From contig NZ_CP029495.1 in NCBI RefSeq assembly GCF_003325475.1, forward strand, positions 248,001-312,000: a DNA stretch of 64,000 nucleotides, read 5' to 3'. The notes under the pieces were generated by a model. It ran no database searches. It saw nothing but the letters and a program-made list of their open reading frames with translations, and had not been told where the DNA came from. A program made the translations under genes and the position numbers. The stretch comes from Chromobacterium phragmitis. Lineage in GTDB: Bacteria > Pseudomonadota > Gammaproteobacteria > Burkholderiales > Chromobacteriaceae. Numbering within the stretch: the first letter of the stretch is position 1; every line of letters begins with the position of its first letter. Of the stretch, positions 61,738-64,000 are shown piece by piece.

Positions 61738-62686
61738 CATCACCGTACGCCGGCTGTATCAGGAAAACCAGCAGAAGCTGAACCTGACCTGGGTCGCCGG
61801 CACCGGCGGCTCGGACAACGTCATCGGCAACGACGACCAGCGCCCCACGCTGGCGCTGGTCGGCCACTTGAACTTCATCCACCCCAACCGGGTGCAAGTG
61901 CTGGGCCTGGCGGAAGTGGACTACCTGAACAAGCTGGAGCAGTCGGCGGCCAAGACCGCGCTGGACCAGCTGTTCCACAAGAGCATGTCGGTGGTGATGG
62001 TGGCCAACGGCCAGCCGGTGCCGCGGCTGCTGCGCGACTACTGCCACAGCCACAACGTGCCGCTGATGTGCAGCACGCTGGAAAGCCCGTACCTGATGGA
62101 CGTGCTGCGGATCTATCTCGCCCGCGCGCTGGCGGTGTCGACCGTGCTCCATGGCGTGTTCCTCGACGTGTTCGAGATCGGCGTGCTGATCATGGGCGAC
62201 TCGGCGATGGGCAAGAGCGAGCTCGCGCTGGAGCTGATTTCCCGCGGCCACGGCATGGTGGCCGACGACGCGGTGGAGCTGTACCGCATCGGCCCGGATA
62301 CGCTGGAGGGCCGCTGCCCGCCGCTGCTGCGCGACTTCCTGGAGGTCCGCGGCCTGGGCATCCTCAACATCCGCACCATCTTCGGCGAAACGGCCGTCCG
62401 CCCCAAGAAAGTGCTCAAACTGATCATCCACCTGGTCAAGGCCAACGACCAGGCGATGCAGGCGCTGGACCGGCTCAACATCCAGTCCGAAACCCAGGAC
62501 ATCATCGGCGTCACCGTGCGCAAAGTCGTGCTGCCCGTCGCCGCCGGCCGCAACCTGGCGGTGCTGGTGGAAGCCGCGGTGCGCAACTACATCCTGCAGC
62601 TCAGGGGCATAGACAGCACCCGCGAGTTCATCGAGCGCCACACCAACTTCTTGAGAGACCAGGAAAATGCGCCTGATATTGATTAG
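61730..62686 (+). CDS. hprK: HPr kinase/phosphorylase
   Basis: The 318-aa bifunctional enzyme phosphorylates or dephosphorylates HPr on serine. Walker A is GDSAMGKSELALELI, and the family signature EVRGLGILNIRTIFGE follows. Common in Firmicutes and in betaproteobacteria such as Neisseriales, it supports the lineage suggested here. It overlaps both neighbours, ptsN and rapZ. Confidence 0.96.
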   Translation: MPSITVRRLYQENQQKLNLTWVAGTGGSDNVIGNDDQRPTLALVGHLNFIHPNRVQVLGLAEVDYLNKLEQSAAKTALDQLFHKSMSVVMVANGQPVPRLLRDYCHSHNVPLMCSTLESPYLMDVLRIYLARALAVSTVLHGVFLDVFEIGVLIMGDSAMGKSELALELISRGHGMVADDAVELYRIGPDTLEGRCPPLLRDFLEVRGLGILNIRTIFGETAVRPKKVLKLIIHLVKANDQAMQALDRLNIQSETQDIIGVTVRKVVLPVAAGRNLAVLVEAAVRNYILQLRGIDSTREFIERHTNFLRDQENAPDID

Positions 62687-63509
62687 CGGCCTGTCCGGTT
62701 CCGGCAAGTCGGTGGCGCTGCGCGCGCTGGAAGACTCCGGATTCTATTGCGTGGACAACCTGCCCGCCACTTTGCTGCCCGAGGCGATGACGATGTACGC
62801 CGACTTCGGCTACGAAGACATCGCCATCAGCGTGGACACCCGCTCCGGCCCCTCGCTGGGCGCGCTGCCTCAGGTCGTGGAATCGCTGAAAGCCCAGGGC
62901 ATCGACGTACGCCTGCTGTTCCTGGAGGCCAAGCCGGAAACGCTGGTCAAGCGCTTCTCCGAAACCCGCCGCCGCCACCCGCTCTCCGATGCCGGCATCA
63001 CGGTGGAGGAAAGCATACGGCTGGAACAGGAAATGCTGGCCGAGGTGCTGGAGCTGGGAACACGCATCGACACCAGCGAGCTGTCGGCCAACGCGCTGCG
63101 CGGCTGGGTCCGCGAGCTGGTGGACGCGGACAGCAGCCGGCTGACGCTGATCTTCCAATCATTCGGCTTCAAGCACGGCGTGCCGCAGGATGCCGATTTC
63201 GTGTTCGACGCCCGCTGCCTGCCCAATCCCTACTATGACCCGCAGTTGCGCCCGTTCACCGGCCGCGACCAGCCTATCGTCGACTTCTTCGCCGGCCACC
63301 AGGAAGTGGCCGAGATGATAGCCGACATCCAGGCGATGATAGCCAAGTGGCTGCCCTGCTACGGCAAGGAAAACCGCAGCTACCTGACCGTGGCCGTCGG
63401 CTGCACCGGCGGCCAGCACCGCTCGGTGTTCATCATTGAAAACCTGGCGCGCCTGTTCGCCGACCGCCAGGTGCTGGTCCGCCACCGCCAGCTCCACACC
63501 GACCACTGA
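62667..63509 (+). CDS. rapZ: RNase adapter protein RapZ
   Basis: The 280-aa P-loop protein has Walker A GLSGSGKSVAL, FYCVDNLPA, and the C-terminal RNA-binding domain motif VAVGCTGGQHRSVFI. In E. coli RapZ guides RNase E to the GlmZ sRNA and so controls amino-sugar synthesis. Length is close to E. coli (284). It overlaps hprK by 20 bases. Confidence 0.96.
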   Translation: MRLILISGLSGSGKSVALRALEDSGFYCVDNLPATLLPEAMTMYADFGYEDIAISVDTRSGPSLGALPQVVESLKAQGIDVRLLFLEAKPETLVKRFSETRRRHPLSDAGITVEESIRLEQEMLAEVLELGTRIDTSELSANALRGWVRELVDADSSRLTLIFQSFGFKHGVPQDADFVFDARCLPNPYYDPQLRPFTGRDQPIVDFFAGHQEVAEMIADIQAMIAKWLPCYGKENRSYLTVAVGCTGGQHRSVFIIENLARLFADRQVLVRHRQLHTDH

Positions 63510-63553
63510 ACCGGGCTAACGGGCCGCGCAGGCCCGTCCCTGGAGAATGCCAG

Positions 63554-64000
63554 ATGCCCCGCCGCAAAACCGTCACCGTCGCCCTCACCGGCGCTTCAGG
63601 CCTGCCTTACGGCCTGCGCCTGATCGAAGCCCTGCTCGCCGCGGACATCCGCGTGTGGGTGCTGTGCTCCCAGGCCGCCCAGGTGGTGGCCAAACAGGAA
63701 ATGAACCTGACTCTGCCCTCCCGGCCGGCTGAAATGAAAGCGTGGCTGTTGCAGCGCTATCCGGCGGCGCCGGATCTGCTGGAAGTCTACGGCCGCGAGG
63801 AATGGTTCGCGCCGGCCGCGTCAGGCTCCAACCCTCCCTACGCGATGGTGGTGTGCCCATGCTCGATGGGCGCGCTGGCCGCCATCCGCCACGGCATGAG
63901 CGACAACCTGATCGAGCGCGCCGCCGACGTCTGCATCAAGGAGCAACGCAAGCTGGTGCTGGTGCCAAGAGAGACGCCGCTGTCCGCCATCCATCTGGAA
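63554..64000 (+). CDS. ubiX: Flavin prenyltransferase UbiX (cut by window end)
   Basis: The N-terminal 149 residues are present. UbiX prenylates FMN to make the cofactor for UbiD decarboxylase in ubiquinone synthesis. The flavin-binding LTGASGLPYGLRLIEAL, CPCSMGALAAIRHG and LVPRETPLSAIHLE segments are all visible. The ATG at 63554 has CTGGAG 8 bases upstream; the ATG at 63547 is in another frame. The 3' end lies beyond the window. Confidence 0.94.
   Translation, partial: MPRRKTVTVALTGASGLPYGLRLIEALLAADIRVWVLCSQAAQVVAKQEMNLTLPSRPAEMKAWLLQRYPAAPDLLEVYGREEWFAPAASGSNPPYAMVVCPCSMGALAAIRHGMSDNLIERAADVCIKEQRKLVLVPRETPLSAIHLE

Noticed and set aside
63547..63732. An alternative frame starting at the ATG at 63547
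   Set aside because: It is out of frame with ubiX, Arg/Pro-rich and without homology; ubiX starts at 63554.

Overview
The window is GC-rich, gene-dense bacterial chromosome from a Gram-negative. LPS-export genes, a stand-alone RnfB followed by Nth, and the run kdsD-kdsC-lptC-lptA-lptB-rpoN-hpf-ptsN-hprK-rapZ point to a betaproteobacterium. Together with a secreted chitinase, a chitin-type LPMO and many chemoreceptors, the content resembles Chromobacterium or a close relative in Neisseriales. That placement is inferred from gene content, not from a search.

Layout. 0-10 kb: a GH24 lysozyme, a small Cys-motif protein, the acetate uptake/activation operon (DUF485-actP-acs), a dCache chemoreceptor, a 133-aa unknown protein, and a degenerate PanB-like enzyme divergent from a LysR regulator. 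9.7-15.7 kb: rnfB-nth, a DegQ/MucD-type lipoprotein protease, a RibD-C/DHFR-like protein, an APC permease and a small exported protein. 15.8-22.7 kb: a trehalose operon (treB-treC-LamB-type porin) with two palindromic operators, and its GntR-type repressor gene. The repressor gene is separated from treB by about 1.5 kb of mobile DNA: hairpin repeats, an IS5-type transposase fragment and two integron-like gene cassettes with attC sites. 22.7-30.1 kb: LysR/aceB, a SIMPL protein, a GST, a DUF1345 protein, a 2OG-Fe dioxygenase, a periplasmic binding protein and YdcH. 30.3-34.5 kb: a compact operon of hflK-hflC paralogues, an NRAMP-like transporter and a TerC/YjbE protein. 34.9-51.3 kb: chitinase, an SgrR-like regulator divergent from a 66-aa protein, two tandem NIT-domain chemoreceptors, a 1634-aa CHASE-PAS hybrid kinase, a chitin LPMO and cytochrome b561. 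51.5-64 kb: tRNA-Gly(CCC), an AsmA protein, a Kef antiporter, then the conserved envelope/sigma-54/PTS-Ntr cluster, ending inside ubiX.

How the genes work together. Acetate enters through ActP, is activated by Acs and can pass through malate synthase (AceB). Trehalose crosses the outer membrane by the porin, is phosphorylated by TreB and cleaved by TreC. The chitinase and LPMO both carry CBM5/12-type chitin-binding modules and probably cooperate outside the cell. The last 8 kb links Kdo synthesis and LPS transport to sigma-54 and nitrogen-PTS control.

The least ordinary parts are the integron-type cassette remnant between treR and treB, the FtsH-modulator plus metal-transport operon, and the PanB homologue that has lost a metal ligand.
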